Assembly: GCA_012845835.1 (NCBI GenBank)
Contig: JABAKD010000021.1
Location: 12,394,795 to 12,458,794 of the forward strand
Direction of reading: 5' to 3'
Source of the DNA: Undaria pinnatifida
Lineage: Eukaryota > Sar > Phaeophyceae > Laminariales > Alariaceae
DNA length: 64,000 bases
A program made the translations under genes and the position numbers. Shown one piece after another: positions 43,376 through 53,390 of this stretch (position 1 is its first letter; every line of letters begins with the position of its first letter). Under the pieces are notes generated by a model that was not told where the DNA came from, did no database searches, and worked only from the letters and a program-made list of their open reading frames with translations.

Positions 43376-44835
43376 CGAATGTCGAGGCGCGACCGTGGCC
43401 AGTTGACGTTCAAGCCGCCACCGCTTCACGACAGTTCTCCATTTTTTTGGGGGGGATTATGAGGTTTGAGTAATTGTCTTTGGGTTATTTGCGGTGTTCT
43501 GAGTCTTGGTCTGGATTTTTGGCGGTTCTTTCCATTTTATTTCGTCCTGCCGACGACGCCATTTTTTAAGGTATCAGTGGGGTATTAATCCGTTTGACCA
43601 CGTGCGAAAGGTTAACCAATAGCTTACTCAAACTACGCATTATAACATAGTAATACGTGACCGCAACCACCCCCGGCCAATGCAGTTTTGAGCCCCGATT
43701 GTGATGCGAAATGAGGCGAAAATGGGTAATGTTTGGGCCTCCGGCAACGCCTCCAGCAGGCCCCCCCTTACGAGCCGGGGGGAGCCTAATAGCGGACTTG
43801 ATTATTTTTCACCACAGTGTAATTGTTACTTACTGAGTGAGTCAGTACCCAGCCTTAGCGTTTGTACTTTAGTGTGTGTTGTTTCACATTAAACCGTTCT
43901 TTCTACCCAACGACATGATACACCCAGATAATCCGTGCTGATTCTTCATCCCAGAGAGATACAAACTCTATGGTCACTCTGTAAAACAGAGTACAGCAGG
44001 GGGGCGTATGTAAGGCTTGTTAATATGCACCACTGGTAGGTGCTCGGGTCGGGATGGGTTCATGAGTGGGTCCTCATGGTGGCCGCACGGGACGGGTACA
44101 TGTAGACACTACGTAGAACATGGAAGAACACAGGTATACATATATACCAAGATATGAAGATAGTAAGTGGGGTCCTCCCGAAGTCCGCATAATATGCCTC
44201 GGGGGAATCATCCCTGTTGTCTCCACAAACTCCCTGACGGTTTCATAGCCATCTCGGACGCCTTGTACCGTCGACAGCCTCCCTATTAGGTGCACGAGAT
44301 AATACAGACATCAAACCATATCGATGATTCAATCCATGGATCATCAAACACACTTATATCTCTGAAAACCCAAATTTAAATATCAAAACGAAATATAGAG
44401 TCCACTACAAATACCAAACCCAGAATCTTCCAATTCAATCACTTCAACATCAACCCGGGAATCAGCATGCAGCTGCCGTAACTAGTTGCGCCTGCCCCAG
44501 TAATAAAGCGGTCGTCGGGTGAATCGGGCTGAAACAAGTGTGTGTAAATAATGCAAAACCGCAACAACGTTCAAACCTCAAATTCAAACATTTTATAAAA
44601 AATCCAACAATATAATGTCGAATCTCGACCTCAGCACAAGGTCTCACATCTCAACCTCAACACAGCATCGCAATTATAAAAGCTAGAACTAAGAGTCTGT
44701 CAAACTCAGGTGACTAGAACACCACATATCAACATCATAATGACCTCAAAGATCTAAAGCCACGATCAAGAGCGTGTCAAACTCGGGGGCTTAGGATGTC
44801 AAATACCAGTATCATACTCTTCTACTTAAAATATA
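43376..44835. other. Gene-poor region
   Basis: AT-richer than the left third of the window. There is a diverged ~90-bp duplication around GAGTCTGTCAAACTCAGG (44692) and GAGCGTGTCAAACTCGGG (44770). No gene seen. Confidence 0.4.
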
Positions 44836-45499
44836 ATATGCATATGTACCATTTTGATTTTTTTGCCTAGTCCGTCCCTTTTTCTCCGCCGGCGCAGAGT
44901 TTTTTGGTGTGCTTTCTTCTGCAATGCGATCAGACTACCCGTCGGTATATTATCAGCCGTGTGCCGGGCTCATGGGACGTCCGTGGCGCGAGCTATGGCC
45001 GCGGAAAGCCGCCGAGACTGGCTCTATTTTGCGGGGTATGAGACACTTCTGTCCCCGGGCAACCACACACTAGACGTATTTAAGCCTCGAGGTTAGGTCT
45101 TGAGTACTTCCAACTGGAAGAGCTAGGCCATTCGATATTTCGACCTTAAACGCATAAAAAAAACACCATATGCATATGTACCATTTTGATTTTTTTGCCT
45201 AGTCCGTCCCTTTTTCTCCGCCGGCGCAGAGTTTTTTGGTGTGCTTTCTTCTGCAATGCGATCAGACTACCCGTCGGTATATTATCAGCCGTGTGCCGGG
45301 CTCATGGGACGTCCGTGGCGCGAGCTATGGCCGCGGAAAGCCGCCGAGACTGGCTCTATTTTGCGGGGTATGAGACACTTCTGTCCCCGGGCAACCACAC
45401 ACTAGACGTATTTAAGCCTCGAGGTTAGGTCTTGAGTACTTCCAACTGGAAGAGCTAGGCCATTCGATATTTCGACCTTAAACGCATAAAAAAAACACC
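44836..45499 (+). repeat. Perfect 332-bp tandem duplication
   Basis: Two copies with period exactly 332 bp (44836-45167 and 45168-45499), apparently identical over the full length, with ATATGCATATG at each start and ACACC at each end. Each contains the same open 80-codon frame (44854 and 45186, MIFLPSPSLFLRRRRVFW...), which I do not regard as a proven gene. Confidence 0.95.
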
Positions 45500-45504
45500 A
45501 TATG

Positions 45505-46356
45505 TCTAAAACTCGAAATAGTGGTCTCTTTCAGTACGCATAAAAAGAAAAGCCGAGGAAAGATCAAACTACTTGAAAATAGACTATGATATTTCTGCAC
45601 TACTCCAGACGCAGATGGCAAGACGAGGATTTATGTCATGAGTCAGCACATGAGTGGGTGGAAACTTCGAGAAAGACCCTCCCCTGCCCATGCTGTGCGA
45701 GCTTGAACAAACGGCCAAAACAAATAACTGGTGCCTGGCAAAAACATTGAGTGCTTCGTACTCCATACTCGCTTCATATGTAGGATACCTCGCAGGCGTC
45801 TGCCGCCTTCGGTGTGCCTCAGTGTGGCAGTCAGTACAGCAGCACAGCAGGACTGGCCCTCAACCCGGTTCAATTTCCACCGTCGAAATGTAGGCATCCA
45901 TCTGATGTTTCCTCGAGCTTTTGTCGTCTGAAATGCTGTTGTTTGCTGGAAAATACTCGGAAAATTGCTTCAAATATGCACTTGGGCCAAAATGTGCCCA
46001 AGTGCATATTTTGGGAAAATCCACATCTCACCGTGGTCTGCCGTGGTCGTTAGGTCGATAAAATAGACCTATTTTGTAGACATTTAAAACACGATAGGGC
46101 TTAATTTGGTTTAGAGCCTAAAATATAGGCATATCGTCAGGCTTAAATACGTCTACTACACACACGGTGGAACTTTAGTCCTCGCACGTACATCGGGGTG
46201 GCATCAAAATGTATTTGCGAGAGAATTTTCCCGCACTGCTAGACGCGGGCGCGGTGTATATGTACCCGCTGCAACGACGTGAACTACGTATGTCATTACT
46301 GTGAGTTCTCCCTCACAATTGACACGGTGGTTACCATACAGCAGTAGCGAAACCTG
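45505..46356. other. Spacer upstream of OTU gene
   Basis: Holds the perfect hairpin at 45972-46011 and otherwise unremarkable sequence. Confidence 0.4.
45972..46011. other. Perfect 16-bp hairpin
   Basis: AAATATGCACTTGGGC and its exact reverse complement GCCCAAGTGCATATTT are separated by 8 bases. It could form a cruciform or an RNA stem-loop. No terminal duplication or neighbouring ORF ties it to a mobile element. Confidence 0.9.
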
Positions 46357-46373
46357 TATAAAGAGATATAAAG
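46357..46373 (+). promoter_or_regulatory. Candidate TATA elements of OTU gene
   Basis: TATAAAG at 46357-46363 and TATAAAG at 46367-46373 lie 29-45 bp before the ATG at 46402. The short distance implies a very short 5' UTR if either is used. Confidence 0.35.
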
Positions 46374-46401
46374 TAGCAACACAACCCAAGCAAAAGTAAC
46401 G

Positions 46402-47052
46402 ATGTGCACACAACAGACCATATCGGCAACAAACATCGGTATAAGCACGCGGGGAAAAATACTGGACACAGAAAACAAACAACAAATTGACACCAATGAT
46501 TCCTCTAACAGCAGCGACAGCAGTACAAACCCATCAGACAGCGAAAAAAATGATCAAGACAACAACAGCGGCAACAATAACAATTCTGGTCAATGGTCCA
46601 TTATTCCCGAGATTGGTGATGGTGCATGTTTATTAAGATGTATCTCGCGTCGTGTGCACAACAACCCAGCTTTACATCACATCGTCCGTGCACATATTAT
46701 TGCCCACATCACAACCAATTTGTACACCGTTATCCCAGGATCAGGTTTCAACACTTTCCACGACAGCATCTTAGCTGGAGCAAATCAAGAACTTGTGGAA
46801 GTCGCTGGATCTCAACCTACTACATATTCGAGTGTTGAAGAGTATCTCCACTTCATGTCACAACCTTACGCATATGCTACAAACGTAGAATTAGTTGCTG
46901 CCACGCAGTTATACGGAGTGGACTTTCGAATAACTTATCACACCGAGCCTCAGCAATATCCCAACCCTCCTCCTCCAAAAGTCTGTGATATCTTATTATA
47001 TTATCCACATTCTTTCCACTACGCATCCCTCCGATATACACCTTCTGCATAA
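46402..47052 (+). CDS. OTU-domain cysteine protease (deubiquitinase-like)
   Basis: Intronless frame of 216 residues. Residues 1-65 are polar and low-complexity (Asn/Ser-rich). Residues 67-210 match the ovarian-tumour protease fold: IPEIGDGACLLRCISRRVHN places the catalytic pair Asp73 and Cys76 in the D-G-x-C-L-x-R motif. It continues with a helix ending HIIAHI, the SSVEEYLHFMSQ segment, ELVAATQLYGVDFRI, and SFHYASL with the catalytic His206. OTU enzymes cleave ubiquitin or ubiquitin-like chains; small stand-alone forms also occur in viruses and mobile elements. The gene is visibly lower in GC than genes A-C and sits among repeats, so a mobile-element or acquired origin is possible. No partner ORF is nearby. 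The ATG is the first in frame and has TATA-like motifs shortly upstream. Confidence 0.8.
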   Translation: MCTQQTISATNIGISTRGKILDTENKQQIDTNDSSNSSDSSTNPSDSEKNDQDNNSGNNNNSGQWSIIPEIGDGACLLRCISRRVHNNPALHHIVRAHIIAHITTNLYTVIPGSGFNTFHDSILAGANQELVEVAGSQPTTYSSVEEYLHFMSQPYAYATNVELVAATQLYGVDFRITYHTEPQQYPNPPPPKVCDILLYYPHSFHYASLRYTPSA

Positions 47053-47175
47053 ATACTTCATCATCATCAGTTAGTTGTAGTCATTCGACTTGCGTCGCCC
47101 CCGGGAGGCACGTGTCCACCTCCCGAAGGGGAACCTTGTACTACCATATCATTTTCAAGAACTGGGTCCCAATAA

Positions 47176-47456
47176 TACCAGACTTCAGTGCTCGTGTCTA
47201 ATCATGCTCCAATTTTAAGAACCAAGCACCAACGCCAAGTGTACTCGTATCATGCTACACTTTCATTCAAGAACCAAGCGCCAATGATACCAGTGCTTGC
47301 GTCCAACCAGGCTCCAATTCAAGAACCAAGCATCAACGTCAACAATACTCGTGTCATGCCGGACTTTCACTCAAGAACCAACCATCAACAATACCAGTGC
47401 TCGCGTCCAACAGGCTCCAACTCAAGAACCAAGCGTCAACGTCAACACTAAAAGTC
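47176..47456. repeat. ~52-bp imperfect tandem repeat
   Basis: Five to six units containing CAAGAACCAAGC and CGTGTC/CGTCCAA motifs. Alternate units are more alike, so the array is a ~104-bp dimer. It starts about 120 bp after the OTU stop codon. Confidence 0.85.
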
Positions 47457-47922
47457 TCCCTACCAGGAACTTCTGCGTCCAGCTAACCAGCGTTGAGGAA
47501 CCATAATGAATGTACGAGTCTCAGTGCGGTTGGTCTGCGTGCGACAGATGTGTCAATTCATTCATTGATGCTGCCATAGATACTCTAACAATATTATTTA
47601 AGTTGTAGTGCTCACCGCAAGTGAGTGGGGCAATACAGCAGTATAGCATTCACTCACAAACCTAGGTAAAAAAAGCCCGGGACAAGTACAAGTACACCAC
47701 GTACATAACGCCTCCCTACTACGTACCGGGCATCGCATGCAATCGGGAGGTGGGCGGGGAGGCGGTAGTACATATAGCCTCCCAACTAGATACTTGGCAT
47801 TGCATGCAATGCGCGCGCGCGGGGGGGGGGTTGTGATTCATATTTCAGTACAAAGTATCCTAAAATTCAGGTGCCAAGGATTAGCGTCGTCTCGCGGACC
47901 GTTCGATATTTCAACAAAAATA

Positions 47923-48322
47923 TGTTTGAATACGCTTGCTGAATAACGTGTTCTGTGTAACCACGCGGCGTGCCGCTACGGCGTAGATCGAGGAGAGAAG
48001 ATAAAATACTCGTACACCGGATACCAAATACACACCAGGTGGGTCAATACCGTTCTGTCAGAGACCGTACCATATAAACCACACACAGGAGGTAAGCCGC
48101 ACCTGATTGTCACCGGCTGCACCACTCACATATATACGGGCAGTATCGTTATCATCAAAGCCCGGGTCGTATCATTAACATCATCGACTGCCCCGCGGGG
48201 GGGCAGCTCCACACTCCGAGGCATATACCGAATAATGCCTCGACACATAATACGAAACCCCAGAATATACGAAACCGCCAAATATCCGCGGACCCGTATC
48301 GAACAACCGCATACCACAAACA
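47923..48322 (-). repeat. Element 1, 3' LTR
   Basis: 400 bp. Reads TGTTTGTGGTATGCGG...CGTATTCAAACA on the minus strand. It differs from the other LTR at 1 position seen (CAGGTGGG versus CAGATGGG on +). Confidence 0.95.
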
Positions 48323-48372
48323 GCCCCTCTATTCGGTGCTCGATACGATAGGTCCCGAACAACTTATCACCA

Positions 48373-48480
48373 ATTGCCAGGTAAAACGGCAAATCCCAAA
48401 TTCCATAATAAATCATTGCCAAGGTAAAACGGCAAGCCCAAATTCCGTCATGAAGAATTGCCAAGGTAAAACGGCAATCC
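48373..48480 (-). repeat. 42-bp hairpin-bearing repeats in element 1 3' region
   Basis: Three units starting 48373, 48415 and 48457, each ATTGCCAGGTAAAACGGCAA-like, so each can pair TTGCC with GGCAA. They lie between RNase H and the 3' LTR. A second direct repeat follows at about 48635-48705 (CCGCCCGATAACA...GGCCCCCCTGTTG). Confidence 0.8.
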
Positions 48481-49070
48481 CTATACCAAATCTCTCAATC
48501 TCCATTCCAGCATTGATCTCCCAATCTAAAGCGAGACAGTAACGTACGGGAAGGGAAAAATCCAACAAACAAGAGCATGCTGGTAAAATCCTCAACCAAA
48601 ACCAATAACACCGTCTTCACTGAAAATAGCATTCCGCCCGATAACAACGGCCCCCCTGTTGTGCAAAAATATCACACCGCCCGATAACATCCGGCCCCCC
48701 TGTTGCGTACTCTGGGCGAGTAGGACAACAGAACGTGTCTGATATATATAGGGCATCTCAAATCGAACTATAACAGCCCCCCTGCTATTAAGAGGTGCTC
48801 ACCACGGGAGTATGCAAAAGGCAATGATTGCATCTGAATTTAAAAGTACTAAGGATACTAGTAATTTTGGGTCCCCTGTACGTTGTGCATACTTAACCAA
48901 TAGCCAACGTGTACGGCACGATTCATCAAGACCATCGGCATATCTTACTGGCGTGTTAACCTTACTCGACGCATGAGTACATCCCAATACTTTCTCCAAT
49001 TCCCTAAAAATAACTTCTCCGTTCCACTCACCCACCCCCAATACCCGAATAAATAAATAAATGCAAGAAA

Positions 49071-50345
49071 TCACCACAAATTCATCACAAAGTTGCGGTG
49101 AAAACGAAACGCCTCCGTGTGCAAAGGCTTGGTGAGAAAATCAGCATGCTGCAGTGTCGACGCTACGTGGACAACCTGAAACTCCCCGTTAGCAACACGT
49201 TCCCGAAGGAAGTGATGACGGACATCAATGTGCTTACTGTTGGGAGTGGTCACAGGGTTTTTCGCCAAATGTATCGCCCCCTGGTTATCTTCCTTCACCG
49301 TGGTACACCCAACATCGCGGTCCGGGAAAATAAAACTCCAGAGATACCGCATGAAAATCGTCTCGCGAAAACCCGTGGCCATCGCCACATACTCTGCCTC
49401 CGTAGACGAAAGCGTAACGGATTTCTGCGTCCTAGAGTAGAACGATACACAGGCACCAGCACACATGATAACTCCACCAGAGACAGACCTTCGGTCATTG
49501 GCCTCGTGCGCATAGTCCGCGTCCACGTACAACTCCAGCTGAACTCCATCACTCAGACCCCTCTCAAACGTAATACCGTAAGTACTCGTCGATTTGATGT
49601 ACATCACGATGTGCAGCGCTGCCTGCCAATGCAATAACTTTGGCGCTGCAGAGTACCTTGCCACCGCTCGAACCGCGTTAAGGATGTCCGGGCGGGTCTG
49701 GTTCGCCAGCCACATCAAATGCCCTACCAACGACCGAAAAGGCTCATCAACGTCTGGTTCATCGTAGTCAAACACCTCAAGCTTTAGGTCAACCACCGCA
49801 GGGATGCTCTTGCCGCGAGTGACACCAAACTTCGCTACGGTACTTTCAGCGAAAACCTGCTGTGATATCGTCAACTTCCCTGCATCCCAGTCTCGAGAAA
49901 ATCGGCAACCTGCGTACCACCGCAACTCCCCCAGGTTGTTGATAGGAACGAACTGGTTCAGGTCCTCACAAAACTTGTCACACCTACTCTTAAGCCCCAT
50001 CGCAAATATGTCATCCACATGCACTACTACTACGATAGAAACGGCCCCCGCTTCAACCAAACGCATAACACACGCATCAGCCTCACACTGCTCAAAACCA
50101 AGACCCCTCATGCCGCGTACCAAGTGATGGTGCCATTGCCGCGACGCCTGCTTCAAACCATACAGGCTTCGGCACAACTTAACCACCTTACCGGACATCG
50201 ACCCGCACCCCTTGGGGAGGCGCATGTAGACATCCTCACTTAGCTCTGACTGGACAAACGCCTGCTCGGCATCAAAATGGCATAATCCAATTCCAACTCG
50301 CACGCTATGGCAGCCAGCAAACGAATACTCGCAACTGATGGGCAC
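49071..50345 (-). pseudogene. Element 1 pol part 3: RT-RNase H
   Basis: 424-codon frame. RT motifs: FDAEQAF with Asp25, SLYGLKQASRQW (60-71), and HVDD at 109-112 in place of the usual YVDD. RNase H: LYVDADYAHEANDRRSVSGG, SSTEAEYVA and KHIDVRHHFLRE. The frame ends at its own stop in NFVMNLW. It is separated by a -1 shift near 50270 from the frame that encodes the RT N-terminus. The domains look intact, so loss of function would come from the frame breaks only. Confidence 0.9.
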
Positions 50346-51034
50346 GGGGAATACGTCTCGAAATAATCAACGCCTGCACGCTGCCCAAAGCCCCGCGCTA
50401 CCAGCCTGGCCTTTGCCCGCACTACTCTACCAAATTCGTTGACCTTCCAAGAATAAACCCACTTAGCAGAGATTACGTTGATGCCGTTTCGTTGCTAAGT
50501 GTCACCACATCTCTTGTCCACCACAGCGCCGAACGTCCCCGCGCGGTACAGACCGTCGAACTCAGTGTCCATGGCATCGAACCACACATCTCCGTGTTCA
50601 TCCTCGCACGCTTCGCGATACGAGTCGGGCGTTACCAACTCACTCGCAGGGCATGAAGGCAGTTCAGGAGCGGGCATGTGCGGAGGAGACTGGTCGGCAA
50701 TGATCATAGCGATATTCTCCCGCGCGGCTAGCATCGAAACGAAGCCATGCTGCGGGCCCAGGCCCCCCCGTTGTCGCGCCGCCGACCGCGTCACCGCCGG
50801 CGATACCCGCGGTTGCTGCTGCTGCTGCACCGGCACCTCCACAGAGGGTGGAGGCGCGGGCGAGGATTCCGGCGGTGCAACGGTCGCGGGCGGCGCAGGG
50901 GGAATGAACACGGCGGTGATGCAACGGTCGCTGACGTCGGCTCCTGCTGCTGTGGTACGGACGACGCAGCAGGCAGGGGCGTGGGCGAAGACTCCGGCGT
51001 TACACCAGTCGATGGCGTCGACGGCTGGTACCAC
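50270..51034 (-). pseudogene. Element 1 pol part 2: linker and RT N-terminus
   Basis: Pro- and Gln-rich linker (PPAPPATVAPPESSPAPPPS), then PDSYREACEDEHGDVWFDAM, a TAG stop at about 50495, and in the same frame NGINVISAKWVYSWKVNE and ARLVARGFGQRAGVDYFETY, which are the start of a copia RT. It joins part 1 by a -1 shift near 50930 and part 3 by a -1 shift near 50270. Confidence 0.85.
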
Positions 51035-53310
51035 ACCTCGAAGCCCCGCGGCGCTTGCGATTGCTGGGCTGGGTCACTGACAGCCCCCCCCTCAGCCGGC
51101 GACGGGGACCCGGCAATCGCGGTCCCTCCACCGAACGGCGCGCGCCGATAGCCCCACGTCACATCGGTCGAGTAGCTCGCGATGCCTGATGGCGACAGCA
51201 TGATCTTGCTGCAATCCGAGGCGTGGTCGTTGCCGGAGTTCAGGTAGAAGCAGGGTTCCCCCTTCGGCTCTGACTTAGCCGCCCGCTTGACCTTGTGGCG
51301 TCCCGGCATCATGTATGGAAGTACGGGGCCCCAGTAAGGCCTCCCGTGGAACTTCTCGAACGAGCACATCATGCCGGGCTTTTCATCCACCCGCGCCATG
51401 AGGTTGAGCGCGTCGCACATCCACGTCCATGCTTCCGGCCACGTGCGTTCATAGTTGAGCGCCTTGGCCGGAAACTCCACACCATCGAACATGGTCTGGA
51501 ACTCCAAGAACGCAGCGTGACCCCCCTCGGCAACAAGAGCTAGCTTCCGCTCCACCCGCCCGTTGCGCTTCGGGCCGTCGACGGACGTGAACTCGCGGCG
51601 GATGTTGTTGTCGACCATCAGCCTTTGGAACTCGGCGTTAGTGAATTCGGAGGCGTTGTCAGTGCGAAGGCATTCCGGCTGCCCGTAGGCATTTACGGCC
51701 GCCAGGAAAGTGCGGAAACCGAGGGTGACGGTGGCCGCGCTCTTGTCCGGCAGAAATACCGGCCAGCCCATGTTGGTGGCGTCGTCGACGATCATCAAAC
51801 AGTACCGAGCGCCGCCTGTTGACGTCGGCATAGGTCCTGCGAGGTCGGCGTACAGGCGCTGCATCCGCTTCTCAGCACGGCACGACGTGGACTTAGCGAC
51901 GGCTTTGCGGATCCCCTTCCCCCCCGCGCACCCGTCGCAATACCCCAATCGTCCCGTCACGTTGATTCCCATTTGACGAGCAGTCTCACGTAAAACGGTA
52001 TCGTGGGCGTGGCCAAGGGAACAGTGCAAGTCGTTGATGTCTATCCATCTCTGCCTACCAGGCCTTAACACTGCAGCAGCAAGTGCAGGGGGTTTCTCGT
52101 GTCTCGCTACTCGAGTGGCCTCAACGTAGTTGCCGAACTTCTCCTTGCGGAAAAACACGCGTCCATCGAGCATGTGCGCCCCTTCGTGGTCAAGGGTAAT
52201 GACGTGCTCCTCTTGGATCACGTTGAATGAGCAGAGGTCGAAATGTACGCCAGGCACAAACGCCACATTCCTCAAGGTCACTGCTACGTCTTCAGCACAA
52301 TGCATCACTACATCAACGCAACCAAAAAACTGTACCTCCATCTTCTTTCCGTCACCAATGATCAAATACTTCTCGTCGGGGGCAGGGGGTCTCTTGTTGT
52401 AAAAGAGAGCAGAATCACCAGTACAATGGATGGAAGCAGCACTATCTCCAATCAGAATCTTACTCCCAGGCCTTGTAGGCCTCACGAGACCACCCCCAAC
52501 AGAAAGAGCATGCCACTTGCCTAAAGACGTTAAGTGCGCGACGAAGAGGGTGGGCCACTCGACCTGCTGTTCACTGCTGGCCGGCGCCTGGCTGTCGATA
52601 GTCGAGGAAAGCGGCCCGCCCTCGTAGGCTCCCCCGGCTCCTCCACTTCTCGGCTTTGGCTGACCATCGTCGCCCACACCGCCCCCGTCCCAGTGTGGTT
52701 CGCCTCCGCCCGCACCGCCCCCGTCCCATTGTTGTGCGCCTCCGCCCACACCGCCCCCTTCCCATTGTTGTGCGCCTCCGCCCACACCGCCCCCGTCCCA
52801 TTGTTGTGCGCCTCCGCCCACACCGCCCCCGTCCCATTGTTGTGCGCCTCCGCCCACACCGCCCCCGTCCCATTGTTGTGCGCCTCCGCCCACACCGCCC
52901 CCGTCCCATTGTTGCGCGCCTCCGCCCACACCGCCCCCGTCCCATTGCTGTACACCTCCGCCCATACCGCCCCCGTCCAATGCGTCGCCGTGAATTACGA
53001 AGCCAGTTTGGTGCTGAGGCCAAGCTCCCGGTGGTGGTGGGATCAGATCCGGGTTCAATTCCCGGCAGCTTCGCCATGGTGCTGGTGGTGGTGTGCTGCT
53101 GTAGTGCTCCTGGGGGGGCGGAGGGCCGTGCGGAGGGGCCGCGACAATGTTTGCATGCATGCGGGTGGGCGGAGCAGTGCGGCATTGCCTGGCCATGTGA
53201 CCGTAAGCTCCACAAGTGCTGCAGACCCCCGAAAAAGCGTTCGGCGCTCGACAAATGTCGGACTTGTGCCCGAGGGCACCACACCGACCGCACTTGTACA
53301 CTTCCCCCAT
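50791..53310 (-). CDS. Element 1 pol part 1: zinc knuckles, protease, integrase
   Basis: 839 codons from ATG 53310; the frame is open further upstream into Gag. Two CX2CX4HX4C knuckles at 7-20 and 30-43; a 12-residue WDGGGVGGGAQQ repeat; protease site GDSAAS with Asp289. The GAG-pre-integrase zinc region runs LHCSLGHAH...YCDGCAGGK. The integrase core has Asp489 (YADLAGP), Asp551 (RTDNASEF) and Glu587 (NGRVERK), with 35 residues between the last two, the DD35E spacing. It ends in a shifted Arg-rich tail at 50791. Confidence 0.9.
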   Translation of the reverse strand: MGEVYKCGRCGALGHKSDICRAPNAFSGVCSTCGAYGHMARQCRTAPPTRMHANIVAAPPHGPPPPQEHYSSTPPPAPWRSCRELNPDLIPPPPGAWPQHQTGFVIHGDALDGGGMGGGVQQWDGGGVGGGAQQWDGGGVGGGAQQWDGGGVGGGAQQWDGGGVGGGAQQWDGGGVGGGAQQWEGGGVGGGAQQWDGGGAGGGEPHWDGGGVGDDGQPKPRSGGAGGAYEGGPLSSTIDSQAPASSEQQVEWPTLFVAHLTSLGKWHALSVGGGLVRPTRPGSKILIGDSAASIHCTGDSALFYNKRPPAPDEKYLIIGDGKKMEVQFFGCVDVVMHCAEDVAVTLRNVAFVPGVHFDLCSFNVIQEEHVITLDHEGAHMLDGRVFFRKEKFGNYVEATRVARHEKPPALAAAVLRPGRQRWIDINDLHCSLGHAHDTVLRETARQMGINVTGRLGYCDGCAGGKGIRKAVAKSTSCRAEKRMQRLYADLAGPMPTSTGGARYCLMIVDDATNMGWPVFLPDKSAATVTLGFRTFLAAVNAYGQPECLRTDNASEFTNAEFQRLMVDNNIRREFTSVDGPKRNGRVERKLALVAEGGHAAFLEFQTMFDGVEFPAKALNYERTWPEAWTWMCDALNLMARVDEKPGMMCSFEKFHGRPYWGPVLPYMMPGRHKVKRAAKSEPKGEPCFYLNSGNDHASDCSKIMLSPSGIASYSTDVTWGYRRAPFGGGTAIAGSPSPAEGGAVSDPAQQSQAPRGFEVWYQPSTPSTGVTPESSPTPLPAASSVPQQQEPTSATVASPPCSFPLRRPRPLHRRNPRPRLHPLWRCRCSSSSNRGYRRR
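52680..52990 (-). repeat. 36-bp in-frame repeat (WDGGGVGGGAQQ)n
   Basis: About nine 36-bp units coding for a Gly-rich 12-residue repeat between the zinc knuckles and the protease of element 1. Confidence 0.95.
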
Positions 53311-53390
53311 GGACGCTCCTGGAGGCGGAGGAGACTCCGGCTGGTACCACCCACTTCCGGTGTTACCTGCCCCACCATTGCCCCCCGGCC

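Noticed and set aside
44836-45499. Two adjacent LTRs or a pair of duplicate genes
   Set aside because: There are no TG...CA ends, target duplication or element body; the 80-codon frame has no domain. Treated as a plain tandem duplication.
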